Below the pieces are notes generated by a model. It made no database searches, was not told where the DNA came from, and saw only the letters and a list, made by a program, of their open reading frames with translations. Made by a program: the position numbers and the translations under genes. Below, in pieces: positions 17,187 through 26,420 of a DNA stretch of 39,954 bases (position 1 is the stretch's first letter; the number at the start of each line of letters is the position of its first letter). The DNA is from Akkermansiaceae bacterium (lineage in GTDB: Bacteria > Verrucomicrobiota > Verrucomicrobiia > Verrucomicrobiales > Akkermansiaceae): the NCBI GenBank assembly GCA_029253285.1, contig JAQWZU010000180.1, positions 1 to 39,954 of the forward strand, written 5' to 3'.

Positions 17187-17266
17187 GGCCTTTAGACTAA
17201 GAGGTTTTAAAGAGATCTCAAGCTTTGGGATTGGTCCGGTCGACTGGTTAAAATTCGTCTAACAGC

Positions 17267-17294
17267 TTGTGACAAGGTGAATAAATGATATAGT
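17267..17294 (+). promoter_or_regulatory. Possible promoter for the large CotH gene
   Basis: TTGTGA (17267-17272) and TATAGT (17289-17294) are 16 bases apart and match a sigma70-type promoter moderately well. They lie about 50 bases before the chosen start codon in the divergent interval. The assignment is by eye. Confidence 0.35.
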
Positions 17295-17346
17295 GTCAAG
17301 GGTTTCGACGGAGGTAATCCTCGAGCTCTCACACAATGACCCTTTC

Positions 17347-20300
17347 ATGAAGTTAATTTTTGCTCCTTCGGCTCTCTTGTGCGCTCTCTTTTCCTTGGCT
17401 CACGCCGAGCAAATCGTCTTTTCCGAGGTGATGTATAACCCTCCGGCGGCTGGGTATGAATTTATTGAGGTGGAGAATCTGACGGCGACGCCTTTTGATA
17501 TCGCGCTGTGGGAAATGTCGAGCGGGGTGGATTTTACTTTCCCCGATTTCGATGCCGGAAGTTCCGCTGAGGCATTTTTGAAGGCTTTTGAGCGGATCAT
17601 TATTACCGAAACGGATGAGGCCACCTTCCGGGCGGCGTATTCCGTGCCGGCGAGTGTGCGGGTTTTCGGTCCTTGGACGGGCGGCCTTTCAAATGGCGGG
17701 GAGCGGATTACGCTGAGTAATAAGAACGGGGTGATCAAATGCACTCTGATGTATAATGACCGGGATGTCTGGCCTTTGGCGGCGGATGGAGGGGGTCACA
17801 GTCTTTATCTGACCGATACCAGTTACGCCATCGACGACCATCGCGTTTGGAGTTCGGCGAGTCCGACGCCCGGGTCATCGGGAGCGGTTGAGGCGGAAGA
17901 GGCCTTTCCTAATCCGGAGGTGAATCTGGCGACGGGAATTCCCTTCGTGAATTACGCTGATACGTGGGATTTTAATGATCAAAATTTGAATCTGGGAACG
18001 ACGTGGAAAGATCCAAACTACGACTACTCGGACGCTGGTTGGACTCTGGAAGGTGCGGGGGGGAATAACGGAGGGCTTTATGGATTTGAGACCTCCGCGC
18101 TTCCTGCTCCGGGTCTAAATACAGGCCTGCTCAATAGCGCGACGAACGACAATCACATCACCTATTATTTTCGAAAGGAATTCACTTATAATGGGACAAC
18201 CGCTGGAGCGACGGTAACGGTCGACGGGATTATCGATGACGGGGTGTATTTTTATCTGAATGGTATTCCAATAGGTGGAGCTGGCGTCTCGGCCGGGTCG
18301 GGTTGGAAAGATACGGCGAGTCGCACGGTGAGTAATGCCACAGAAGAACTGGGGATGGCAAATAACGATGGGTCTGGTCTCGTGACGGGAACAAACGTGA
18401 TTGCGGCCGAGGTTCACCAAACCAATGATTCCAGTTCCGATTGTGTCTTTGGCGCGCGTCTGAGCATCGCGGCCCCTTCCGCTCCGGGGATCGTGATCAA
18501 TGAGGTGGTTCCTTCGGCTTCCGGTTTTGTGGAATTCTACAACCCCACTGGCTCGACGGTGAACCTCAATGGATGGTATCTGAGTGACGAGCCGGGCAAT
18601 CTGACCAAGCACCAGATCTCAGGAATTTCGCCAATTGTTTCTTCGGGCCTGATGTCGGTGGGATTTACTTCGTCCAATCTGGCAGTCGCGGCAACTACGG
18701 TGGTTTATTTGACCGAGCCGGATGGCTCTACGATAGCCAATGCCATTTCGGCGGCAATTCCATTGGATGGTCGTTCGCTGGGTCGCAAGCCGGACGGGGC
18801 GGGCCCGTGGTTTCTGTTTACCCAACCAACCCAGAACGCTTCCAATGCCTCGGGTTCGAGTGAGGCCCAGGCCCGGATCAACGAGGTGAGCTATAATGCT
18901 GCGGGAACTGCCGAGTGGGTGGAGTTGTATAATCCTTCGGCGGCGAGTTTGAACCTAAACGGGCTTTTTCTGGCTAGCGAGGGTGACTTTTCTGACAAGC
19001 TTGCTCTGGGTGGCAGCATCGGTGGAAATGGAGTCCTTTCGGTAACGACTTCGTTTGATGCTTCGGGAGACGAGCTGACGCTTTTCCTGGTTGATGGCTC
19101 GAACAATGTCCTGGGAGCATCAGCTGTGCCCTATTCCGCGCCAAGATTTTATTCAGCAGCTTACCCGGATGGCTCGGGTGAGTTTTATGCCTCAACGACA
19201 GGGACTCAGAACGCCGCGAACAATCCGGATCGTGAGACAGCCATTGTGATTAATGAAATGATGGTTGATTCGCCGAGCAACCAACGAGACGGGGAATATC
19301 TTGAGCTCTACAACCGGGGTGGTAGTTTGGTGGATCTTTCAGGCTGGCAATTTTCGCATGGGGTGGACTTCACTTTCCCGGTGGGAACTACGTTGGCTCC
19401 GGGTGCTTATTTGGTGGTGGCTGCCAATTCCGGCTTCACCGCCTCGGCTCATCCAGGAGCCAATATTGTTGGGCAGTATGAAGGACAGCTGGCCAATGGC
19501 GGTGAGCTTGTGCGACTGGTCGATAGCTGGGGCAATCTCGCCGATGAAGTGCATTACAGTACGGGCGGACAGTGGCCGGCGTTGGCCGGTGGATTGGGAA
19601 GTAGCTTGGAATTAAAGCATCCCGACATGGATAATTCCAAGGCATCGGCCTGGGCGGATTCCGACGAATCCAACAAGTCGACTTTCGAAAGCTACTCACT
19701 GACCGAGCAATACCAGCAGTTGAGAACGAATGGCGGTGCGAGTGACTACGAAGAACTGCACATTCAGGCGGTGGGTGATGCTCATCTTGCATTTAAGAAT
19801 ATGTCACTCACTAAGGGTGGTGGAAATATTCTCCCCAACAATGGGGCGGTCGTGGTGACCGGTGAATTTGCGACGACAGGATGGCTTTGCCAGGGAACGC
19901 ATCATCAAAGCACGATGGTAGGGAATGAATTCCATCTGATTTCCAGTGGGCATGGGGATGTGAAGGCGAACCGTTGCGAGATCGATGTGACTCAGATTGC
20001 CGACAACGATATTCTGACGCTGACTTTTGATGCGCGTTGGGTTTCGGGCAAACCGACGGTGCTTTTCCAGACCTGGGATCGTTCGTTCGGAGAAGTGTTC
20101 CATCTTCCGATTCCCAAAAATCTGGGAACAGCAGGAGCGGCCAACTCGGCGGCGATTGGGGCGGCCAGACCAGTGGTGAGCGGCCTCATTCACAGCCCGG
20201 CGGTTCCGACCAGCAGCGATCCCGTTCGGGTGACTGCGGAGGTGAGTGGCGCGACGACGGTCAATTTACGCCACCGTCTGGACAATGCCTCGGGAAGTGG

Positions 20301-23300
20301 AACGTATCTCAACACGACGATGTTTGACGATGGCGTGACTGGTGGCGACGAGGTGGCTGGTGACGGAGTCTATAGTGCGACCTTGAGCAATTACCAAAGC
20401 GATAATTCGATCGTGCAGTTTTATGTCGAAGCGAGTTCAGCTGGAGGGACGACGATTTCTCCGCGACCTGCTCCGGAGAGTCCGGCGATGTGGGTGGTGG
20501 ACAATACCACTCAGCCGACAGACCTTCGGATGCAGCGGTTTGTGATTTCGGCCCGGGATGTCAGCGCCTCGGGTGGCTCGGGCGATTCGGCTACCTTCAA
20601 TTATAAATTCCCGCGTCTTTCGAATCATTACTTCAACACGACCTTTATCGATGATGACAAGCGCATCATTTATAATACGGAAATGCGCAAGAGCGGAAGT
20701 CCCTGGACCCGGTCATCCGGTTCCGATTTTTCCCGGATGAAATGGAAGCCGCCCGGCGACCGTCCTTTCCGCGGGTATGCCAAGCGGGCTGTTGATAATG
20801 ATGCCGGGGGTAGCCGGGCTTACCACAACCGGATCATTCGTTACTGGCTATATCTCTTTGGTCATGCGGCCAACGAGAACGAATTTGTCAGAGTGGTGAT
20901 CAATGGCGGAGGAGCTTCACTGCGGGAAGACGTGGAGCCCAACTCGACCGATTTTCTCAAGCGGAACTGGGAGGATGGTGAGAAAGGGGAACTGTATCGC
21001 ATTGACGACGACTGGTATATCCGGGATGACTGGGGACGTAATAACTCCAATGCAACCTGGCAGAACAAGGGGACGGGCGAACCGGAGCGTTACGCCGGGG
21101 AATGGATCAAGCGTTCGCGTGAGAATGAGTATGACTATTCTTCCTTCGTGAACTGGGTGGAGTCAGTGGGAAGCAACAACTTTACGAGACCTGAAATCGA
21201 GCGCATGGCTGACATCGACATGATGGCGGCGAATGGAGTGGTTCGTGGTTGGGTCGATGATTGGGACACCTTGACGCGAAACCGGGGAAAGAACGGTTAC
21301 TTTTTGCGTCGGGCTTCGGATGGAAAGTGGATGCTAATCCAATGGGATTCCGACAATACTTTCGGAAATTCAGGAGCGGCCTTCTTTGGTAATTTGGCCG
21401 GAGTGCGAAATTTCTTCGACAAACCATATGTCCGCCAGAGAGTGAATTATTACCTCGGTGAAATGATCGACAAATACACTGCCGGATCACCGCGACTGAC
21501 GGCGTGGATGTTGGCGGAGGAGAATGCCTCGAATTCGTTCAGCATTAACGAGGCGACCTACAATAACTTTAACGCCGCCCGGATTTCCCGGGCACAGTCC
21601 GAGATTGGATCGAGTAATCTTGCCGAGACCTTCGACGTCACGACTGGGAATGGCAGCAGCACCTCGACGTCGGCCGATACCATTACCTTGAACGGAACCA
21701 GCCCGGTGGCGGCTTTCACAATTCATGTTGTGGGCCAGCCTGATCTGGAGTGGGAATTCCAATCCCGAACGACCTGGACCTTGAGTGGGATCCAGCTCTT
21801 CCAGGGAGCCAATGTTCTCACCGTGCAGGCGGTCGATGCCAATGGTGTGGTTGTGGGAACGGAGAATTTCACGGTGAATAAATCGGGTAACGCTCTGCCC
21901 GTGGCGGTGCTGGATGCCGATCCGAGTTCCTTTAATCTCTCGGTGAATGATGCCTTTGAAATGGATGCCACGGGGAGTTTTGATCCGGAAGGAACGGCCC
22001 TGACCTTTGCGTGGGGAGTTTCGCCAGCTGCGGCTTTGACCAATCCCTCTCCTTCGAGCGTAGAGCTGACCTTCAGCACTCCGGGATTGTATGACCTGAC
22101 CCTCACCTTGACCGATGGCGATTCCGAACAGCGGGTGGTGACTCGTGAAATCGCGGTCTACCCCGAGTCGGGATGGTCGCCATTCAATGATGACGTGTTG
22201 AGTTCGAATTGGACACCGGAAAATATCGAAGTGCGTGATGGTGATTCACCGTCGGCTTCCTACAGCTTGCGTGATCTTCCCAATAATCTTCTCGTGAAAG
22301 TGGAGAGAGATGCCGCGCATCCTCTCACGATGAGTTCGCCGACGCATCCGATAATTTGGCGTGACCTGCCAGCCTCGGACGACTGGTCGTTCCACACCGA
22401 CCTTGTCTTGGATTCGGTTCAGCAGGGGGACTTCTATTCCGGGTTAATTTTCGAGTTGGTCGAGAATGGCGCGACTGTTCGTTATACCATCGGAATGGAG
22501 GACGGCGATTTTCTGAGAGTGAAGCGCGCGACAGGAGGGGGTTACGCTCAGCTTACCAGCATCAATTGGGACCAGGGCAGTGCCGTGATTCGAGGAAAGC
22601 GAATTGGAAATCAATTGATCTTCGAATACCGCTCCGAGCCGGGCGTGTGGGTGAACTTGTTGACTCGTGCGCTTTCGTCTCCTGCGACTGGAGTGAAGGG
22701 AGGGCTGTTTGCCGCGACCGATTCCTTGCAGGAAGTTCGTCTTGCCTTTGACTATGCTCTGATCGTCGATCCGTCGGTCATTAGCCCGACACTCGAGTAT
22801 CTCAAAATCACCGAGCTCATGTATCATCCAATCGAAGGATCGGCGCTTGAATTCATTGAGGTCCGCAACACGAGTGCGAATCCGTTGAGCATCGAGAATG
22901 TTTCGATTGCCGATGGCAGCCCTGTTGGGGCACTCAGCATTGGAGCTGTGACTTTGGCCCCGGGAGCCTATGGCTTGATTGTTGCTAACTCCTCGGAGTT
23001 TCAAAATATCTACGGCAACGGATCGAACATCGTGGGCGAGTGGGCCAGCGGAGCGCTCTCGAATGGTGGTGAGGAAATCATTCTCCGGGATCCGAGTGGG
23101 AATGTCATTCATCAGTTCGAATATGATGACGATGCTCCATGGGCGGTTGCCGCTGACGGTAACGGACCATCGCTGGAAATCATCGATGAAAATGGTGATC
23201 ATAGTGATCCGGCCAATTGGCGTGCATCCTCCGTTCTCGGTGGAAGCCCGGGATCTGCGGCTGCAGTTGATAGTGATGGCGACGGTCTTTCGAATCTTCG

Positions 23301-23622
23301 CGAGAGTGCTGCCGGAACAAACATTTTCAATCCAGATAGCGATAGCGATGGTGTGAGTGATGGAAACGAGGTGCTGTCCGGAACTGATTCGACTGATCCC
23401 GATTCCTGCTTCCAGCTGACCTCTGTTGAGGAAGCGGGGCCTTCCGAAGTGGTCAGAGTGGTTTGGAGTAGTGTTGCTGGGAAGGATTATGAACTTCAGC
23501 ATAGTGATAGACTCCTTGGCTGGGTGCCCTTGATGACGGTCACTGCGACTGGGAGTATCACCAGCTTCGAACATCCCACGGGAGCGTCCAGGAGCTTCTA
23601 TCGCGTGAAAGTTCTCCCGTAG
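17347..23622 (+). CDS. Giant secreted CotH-kinase / multi-lamin-tail-domain protein
   Basis: A 2091-residue exported protein. Signal peptide MKLIFAPSALLCALFSLAHA is followed by a lamin-tail domain (about 19-175; IVFSEVMYNP), a galactose-binding-like module (about 202-375; DDGVYFYLNG), three more lamin-tail domains (about 382-470, 508-600, 632-745; VINEV, ARINEVSYN, IVINEMMVD), a CotH-like domain (about 1072-1385) with the expected metal motif WDSD (D1334, D1336), a PKD domain (about 1518-1606; ATGSFDPEG), a concanavalin-like domain (about 1612-1808), a fifth lamin-tail domain (about 1818-1935; ITELMYHP) and type-3-thrombospondin-like calcium repeats (DSDGDGLSN, DSDSDGVSDGNE). It ends RSFYRVKVLP. 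CotH proteins of spores are protein kinases; here the role is unknown. ATG 17347 is chosen for the signal peptide; an in-frame GTG at 17293 is the alternative. It shares architecture with the protein at 334-4896. Confidence 0.87.
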   Translation: MKLIFAPSALLCALFSLAHAEQIVFSEVMYNPPAAGYEFIEVENLTATPFDIALWEMSSGVDFTFPDFDAGSSAEAFLKAFERIIITETDEATFRAAYSVPASVRVFGPWTGGLSNGGERITLSNKNGVIKCTLMYNDRDVWPLAADGGGHSLYLTDTSYAIDDHRVWSSASPTPGSSGAVEAEEAFPNPEVNLATGIPFVNYADTWDFNDQNLNLGTTWKDPNYDYSDAGWTLEGAGGNNGGLYGFETSALPAPGLNTGLLNSATNDNHITYYFRKEFTYNGTTAGATVTVDGIIDDGVYFYLNGIPIGGAGVSAGSGWKDTASRTVSNATEELGMANNDGSGLVTGTNVIAAEVHQTNDSSSDCVFGARLSIAAPSAPGIVINEVVPSASGFVEFYNPTGSTVNLNGWYLSDEPGNLTKHQISGISPIVSSGLMSVGFTSSNLAVAATTVVYLTEPDGSTIANAISAAIPLDGRSLGRKPDGAGPWFLFTQPTQNASNASGSSEAQARINEVSYNAAGTAEWVELYNPSAASLNLNGLFLASEGDFSDKLALGGSIGGNGVLSVTTSFDASGDELTLFLVDGSNNVLGASAVPYSAPRFYSAAYPDGSGEFYASTTGTQNAANNPDRETAIVINEMMVDSPSNQRDGEYLELYNRGGSLVDLSGWQFSHGVDFTFPVGTTLAPGAYLVVAANSGFTASAHPGANIVGQYEGQLANGGELVRLVDSWGNLADEVHYSTGGQWPALAGGLGSSLELKHPDMDNSKASAWADSDESNKSTFESYSLTEQYQQLRTNGGASDYEELHIQAVGDAHLAFKNMSLTKGGGNILPNNGAVVVTGEFATTGWLCQGTHHQSTMVGNEFHLISSGHGDVKANRCEIDVTQIADNDILTLTFDARWVSGKPTVLFQTWDRSFGEVFHLPIPKNLGTAGAANSAAIGAARPVVSGLIHSPAVPTSSDPVRVTAEVSGATTVNLRHRLDNASGSGTYLNTTMFDDGVTGGDEVAGDGVYSATLSNYQSDNSIVQFYVEASSAGGTTISPRPAPESPAMWVVDNTTQPTDLRMQRFVISARDVSASGGSGDSATFNYKFPRLSNHYFNTTFIDDDKRIIYNTEMRKSGSPWTRSSGSDFSRMKWKPPGDRPFRGYAKRAVDNDAGGSRAYHNRIIRYWLYLFGHAANENEFVRVVINGGGASLREDVEPNSTDFLKRNWEDGEKGELYRIDDDWYIRDDWGRNNSNATWQNKGTGEPERYAGEWIKRSRENEYDYSSFVNWVESVGSNNFTRPEIERMADIDMMAANGVVRGWVDDWDTLTRNRGKNGYFLRRASDGKWMLIQWDSDNTFGNSGAAFFGNLAGVRNFFDKPYVRQRVNYYLGEMIDKYTAGSPRLTAWMLAEENASNSFSINEATYNNFNAARISRAQSEIGSSNLAETFDVTTGNGSSTSTSADTITLNGTSPVAAFTIHVVGQPDLEWEFQSRTTWTLSGIQLFQGANVLTVQAVDANGVVVGTENFTVNKSGNALPVAVLDADPSSFNLSVNDAFEMDATGSFDPEGTALTFAWGVSPAAALTNPSPSSVELTFSTPGLYDLTLTLTDGDSEQRVVTREIAVYPESGWSPFNDDVLSSNWTPENIEVRDGDSPSASYSLRDLPNNLLVKVERDAAHPLTMSSPTHPIIWRDLPASDDWSFHTDLVLDSVQQGDFYSGLIFELVENGATVRYTIGMEDGDFLRVKRATGGGYAQLTSINWDQGSAVIRGKRIGNQLIFEYRSEPGVWVNLLTRALSSPATGVKGGLFAATDSLQEVRLAFDYALIVDPSVISPTLEYLKITELMYHPIEGSALEFIEVRNTSANPLSIENVSIADGSPVGALSIGAVTLAPGAYGLIVANSSEFQNIYGNGSNIVGEWASGALSNGGEEIILRDPSGNVIHQFEYDDDAPWAVAADGNGPSLEIIDENGDHSDPANWRASSVLGGSPGSAAAVDSDGDGLSNLRESAAGTNIFNPDSDSDGVSDGNEVLSGTDSTDPDSCFQLTSVEEAGPSEVVRVVWSSVAGKDYELQHSDRLLGWVPLMTVTATGSITSFEHPTGASRSFYRVKVLP

Positions 23623-23631
23623 TCAGACTCG

Positions 23632-24012
23632 ATGAGAGTGGTGTGCGGGGTGATTCTTTATCAGGGGAGGGTCTTGGCGTGCCAACGCCCAGTCGGCAAA
23701 CCGGAAGGGGGAAAGTGGGAGTTTCCCGGCGGAAAAGTGGAAGAAGGGGAAAGCGATCAAGTTGCTCTTTCCCGTGAGATTGAGGAGGAGCTGGCGATGT
23801 TAGTCTTTCCCGGATTGATGGTGAAAAGTGTCGTTCACGGAGAGATTGAGTTGTGGGCCTATCGATCTTGTTGGGACGGAGTTGAAATGAAATTGCGGGA
23901 GCATCAGGATGCCAAATGGATTATCCCCGCCGAGGGTGACATGCTCGATTGGGCTCCGGCAGATGTCGCGATTTGGAAAGAGGTCAGGAGGACTTGTTTT
24001 CCCACAGCTTAA
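23632..24012 (+). CDS. NUDIX hydrolase, MutT-like
   Basis: A 126-residue cytoplasmic hydrolase of nucleoside diphosphate derivatives. The Nudix box spans residues 34-56: G34, E40, R48-E49 and E52-E53 are in place, with Ala where the usual final Gly stands. The sequence GKPEGGKWEFPGGK and the C-terminal WAPADVAIWKEV match MutT-type proteins that clean 8-oxo-dGTP from the nucleotide pool; exact substrate is inferred. It starts 10 bases after the CotH gene and its last 29 bases overlap the 3' end of rnc on the other strand, so the two transcripts converge. Confidence 0.9.
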   Translation: MRVVCGVILYQGRVLACQRPVGKPEGGKWEFPGGKVEEGESDQVALSREIEEELAMLVFPGLMVKSVVHGEIELWAYRSCWDGVEMKLREHQDAKWIIPAEGDMLDWAPADVAIWKEVRRTCFPTA

Positions 24013-24673
24013 GCTGAAGGGCTTTGGTGGCGGCAGCGGTCTCGGCGGACTTCTTGCTGGGACCCTCGCCGGTGCCGAGTTCCTGGTTCATCCAGTTTAC
24101 CGAGGCGACAAAGGTCCGGGAATGAGGGGGGCCTTCTTCGCTGGTGATGTTGTAGTCGGGAGATTCGGGAGAAAGTTTCTGGAGAATTTCCTGAAGCTCG
24201 CCTTTGGAATTTCCCTGGGTGGTGTCGGGATCGAGTTGCTCGAATTCCGGCTCTAAAATTCGAAGGATGATTTCTCGGGCGGCAGCGAATCCGGCATCGA
24301 GATAAATGGCGCCGAAGAGTGACTCCATGGCGTCGGCGAGATTGGAGGCGCGCATTCGACCGCCGCTTCCTTCTTCCCCGTTGCTCATTTTGAGTTCCTT
24401 TCCGATTTCGAGGCGCACTGCGGTGGTGGCGAGTGCGGGTTTGGAAACGACGGAGGAACGAAGCTTGGTGAGAACTCCTTCCTGAAAGTCTGGGTGGCTT
24501 TGGTAGAGGTAGTCGGTGACCGCGAGTTCAAGAACGGCGTCGCCGAGGAATTCGAGCCGTTGGTTGTCGGGCGGAGCGGGGCGAATTTCCGACGAGAGGC
24601 TGGGGTGGGAAAGGGCGACCTCGAGGAGAGATGGGTCTTTGAAATGATATCCCAATCGCTCCTCGATACTCAT
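23984..24673 (-). CDS. rnc: Ribonuclease III
   Basis: Cleaves double-stranded RNA, including rRNA precursors. The 229-residue chain has the RNase III domain (MSIEERLGYHFKDPSLLEVALSHPS, signature QRLEFLGDAVLEL with E41 and D45, and SNLADAMESLFGAIYLD with the second acidic pair) and a C-terminal double-stranded RNA-binding domain (about 155-225; GELQEILQK and PSKKSAETAAATKALQ). ATG 24673 is chosen because homologues begin right at this helix; an in-frame upstream extension to 24931 would run into the divergent glcD gene and has no RNase III similarity. Its 3' end overlaps the NUDIX gene by 29 bases. Confidence 0.96.
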   Translation of the reverse strand: MSIEERLGYHFKDPSLLEVALSHPSLSSEIRPAPPDNQRLEFLGDAVLELAVTDYLYQSHPDFQEGVLTKLRSSVVSKPALATTAVRLEIGKELKMSNGEEGSGGRMRASNLADAMESLFGAIYLDAGFAAAREIILRILEPEFEQLDPDTTQGNSKGELQEILQKLSPESPDYNITSEEGPPHSRTFVASVNWMNQELGTGEGPSKKSAETAAATKALQLKLWENKSS

Positions 24674-24779
24674 GACGCGACGTAAGCTGCCTGATGTCGG
24701 GCGTTTCGAAAAGGCGGAAATGATTTTCGGCTTAAGAAGTGGAGCTTGAAATTTTGGAGAGTTGGCGTGAAAAGGTGGA

Positions 24780-26147
24780 GTGATCGAGGAACTGCGTGAT
24801 TTGTTGGGTGAGGGGAAGGTGAGCGCCATGGCGGAGGTGCTTAAGGAGCATGGCTGTGACCGGTGGAATTTTTCGCATCTGCCCGAGGTGGTGGTCTTTG
24901 CGGAATCGCGTGAGGATGTCGTGGCCGTCATGAAATTTGCTTACGCACGGGACATCCCGGTCACGACGCGGGGAGCCGGGGTGGGCTATGTCGGTGGCTG
25001 TGTCCCGCTGCATGGTGGAATTGCGCTCTCGGTGGCGCGAATGAATCGTATCACGTCTCTTGCCCCTGGTGACGGGGTCGTCGTGACCGAGCCGGGAGTG
25101 ATTACGGGAGATTTACAGGACGCGGTGAGGGAGTTGGGTTGGTATTACCCGCCTGATCCGGCGTCGCTGAGAGAATGCTCGATTGGCGGTAACCTGGCGA
25201 CCAATGCGGGTGGGCCGCGATGTTTGAAGTATGGGGTGACCAAGAACTATGTTCTCGGAGTTGAGGTGGTGATGGCCGACGGAGAGGTTCTTCGGGTGGG
25301 TGGGCGTTGTCACAAGAACAAGACCGGCTTTGATTTGCTTCACCTCTTTGTGGGAAGCGAGGGGATGCTGGGTGTCATCACCGAGGCGACCTTGCGGATC
25401 ATTCCCCATCCGCAGGATCGCGCGATGCTGACCGTGACCTTTGCCGATTTCACAAAAGCGGCCGAAGCGGTGCAGGCGATTTTGAATGCGGGGCATCTCC
25501 CTTCGGCGTTGGAAATCACAGATCAATTCACCCTGAAGGCAGCGCGGGCATACCTGGGGGAAGATTCGCTGCCGAAGGGCGATGCGCATCTCATTGTGGA
25601 GATCGATGGACGGCGGAAGGCGATTGTCAGTGAGTTGGAAGAGCTGGAGAATCTCCTGAGTGGAGTCGGAGCCTTCTCGATTGAGGCTCACGGTGATGAA
25701 GAAGCTTGCGAGAAGGTCTGGCAGCTGCGCCGGGATTTTTCTTATTCTCTCCGGGCGACGGGCCTGACCAAGCTGAACGAAGATATTGTGGTGCCGCGAT
25801 CCAAGCTGGTGGAGTTGGCGGACTTTGCGGCTGGTCTGCAGGAAGAGACCGGGATTCCGGTGGCTTGTTTCGGGCACGCCGGAGACGGGAACATTCACAC
25901 CAACCTGATGGTTGAGGATTACGATGACCCGGTGATTCGCGAGAAGGCAGATGGCGCTCTCGATATTCTCTTCACCTGGATTTTGGAGTCCGGCGGGGTC
26001 ATCACGGGCGAGCATGGCGTGGGATTGGCTAAGAAGCGCTGGATCAAAGATGCCCTGGGGACAGAGGGCTTTGAGGCCCATTTAAAGGTAAAAAGGGTCT
26101 TCGATCCGAAGGGCATATTGAACCCGGGGAAATTCTTGGATGATTGA
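24780..26147 (+). CDS. glcD: FAD-linked oxidase, glycolate oxidase subunit GlcD-like
   Basis: A 455-residue flavoprotein that oxidises a 2-hydroxy acid such as glycolate or D-lactate. The FAD-binding PCMH domain has TTRGAGVGYVGGCVPLHGG near residue 60, VTEPGVITGDLQ and YYPPDPAS, and SIGGNLATNAGGPRCLKYG; the C-terminal domain contains CFGHAGDGNIHTNL and the terminal GEHGVGLAKKRW and FDPKGILNPGKF. The gene begins with GTG at 24780; AGGTGG just upstream is very close to it. No GlcE or GlcF subunits follow, so it may act alone or with partners elsewhere. It lies 106 bases from rnc, divergently transcribed. D-lactate dehydrogenase is an equally possible activity. Confidence 0.9.
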   Translation: MIEELRDLLGEGKVSAMAEVLKEHGCDRWNFSHLPEVVVFAESREDVVAVMKFAYARDIPVTTRGAGVGYVGGCVPLHGGIALSVARMNRITSLAPGDGVVVTEPGVITGDLQDAVRELGWYYPPDPASLRECSIGGNLATNAGGPRCLKYGVTKNYVLGVEVVMADGEVLRVGGRCHKNKTGFDLLHLFVGSEGMLGVITEATLRIIPHPQDRAMLTVTFADFTKAAEAVQAILNAGHLPSALEITDQFTLKAARAYLGEDSLPKGDAHLIVEIDGRRKAIVSELEELENLLSGVGAFSIEAHGDEEACEKVWQLRRDFSYSLRATGLTKLNEDIVVPRSKLVELADFAAGLQEETGIPVACFGHAGDGNIHTNLMVEDYDDPVIREKADGALDILFTWILESGGVITGEHGVGLAKKRWIKDALGTEGFEAHLKVKRVFDPKGILNPGKFLDD

Positions 26148-26177
26148 TCGATGATTATGGGGTATGGTCGCCCTCGG

Positions 26178-26375
26178 ATGAAGAAATTGATGAAACGTCT
26201 CGTCGTTGTTGGTTCACTGGCTCTCGTGTTTGGGTCCCTGGGTTCGTGTATTCCGCTCGCAGCGGGGGCAGCGGGTGGCTATTTCATGCATAAAAAAGGA
26301 TACCGTCTTCAGTCTCCGGTGAAGAAAAGTGAAAAACCGGCTCCCCGGGCCGAGATGGTCGTTCCGGAGGGTTGA
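26178..26375 (+). CDS. Small putative lipoprotein
   Basis: A 65-residue protein of unknown function. MKKLMKRLVVVG begins a hydrophobic segment ending in SLGSC, a plausible lipobox, so the mature protein would carry lipid on the cysteine. A glycine- and alanine-rich stretch (LAAGAAGGYFMHKKGY) and a basic, proline-containing tail follow, similar to small glycine-zipper lipoproteins. ATG 26178 is chosen because the upstream in-frame ATG at 26151 would put extra residues before the basic n-region. It follows glcD by 30 bases. Confidence 0.65.
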   Translation: MKKLMKRLVVVGSLALVFGSLGSCIPLAAGAAGGYFMHKKGYRLQSPVKKSEKPAPRAEMVVPEG

Positions 26376-26420
26376 TTTACGTTGTGAGAGCAGGGGGATT
26401 GGTGTTGGTTCTTAATTGAG

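Noticed and set aside
22444-23574. A 376-residue minus-strand ORF inside the second CotH gene
   Set aside because: It lies opposite lamin-tail and calcium-repeat coding sequence that is unmistakable on the plus strand; its own composition is irregular with no domain.
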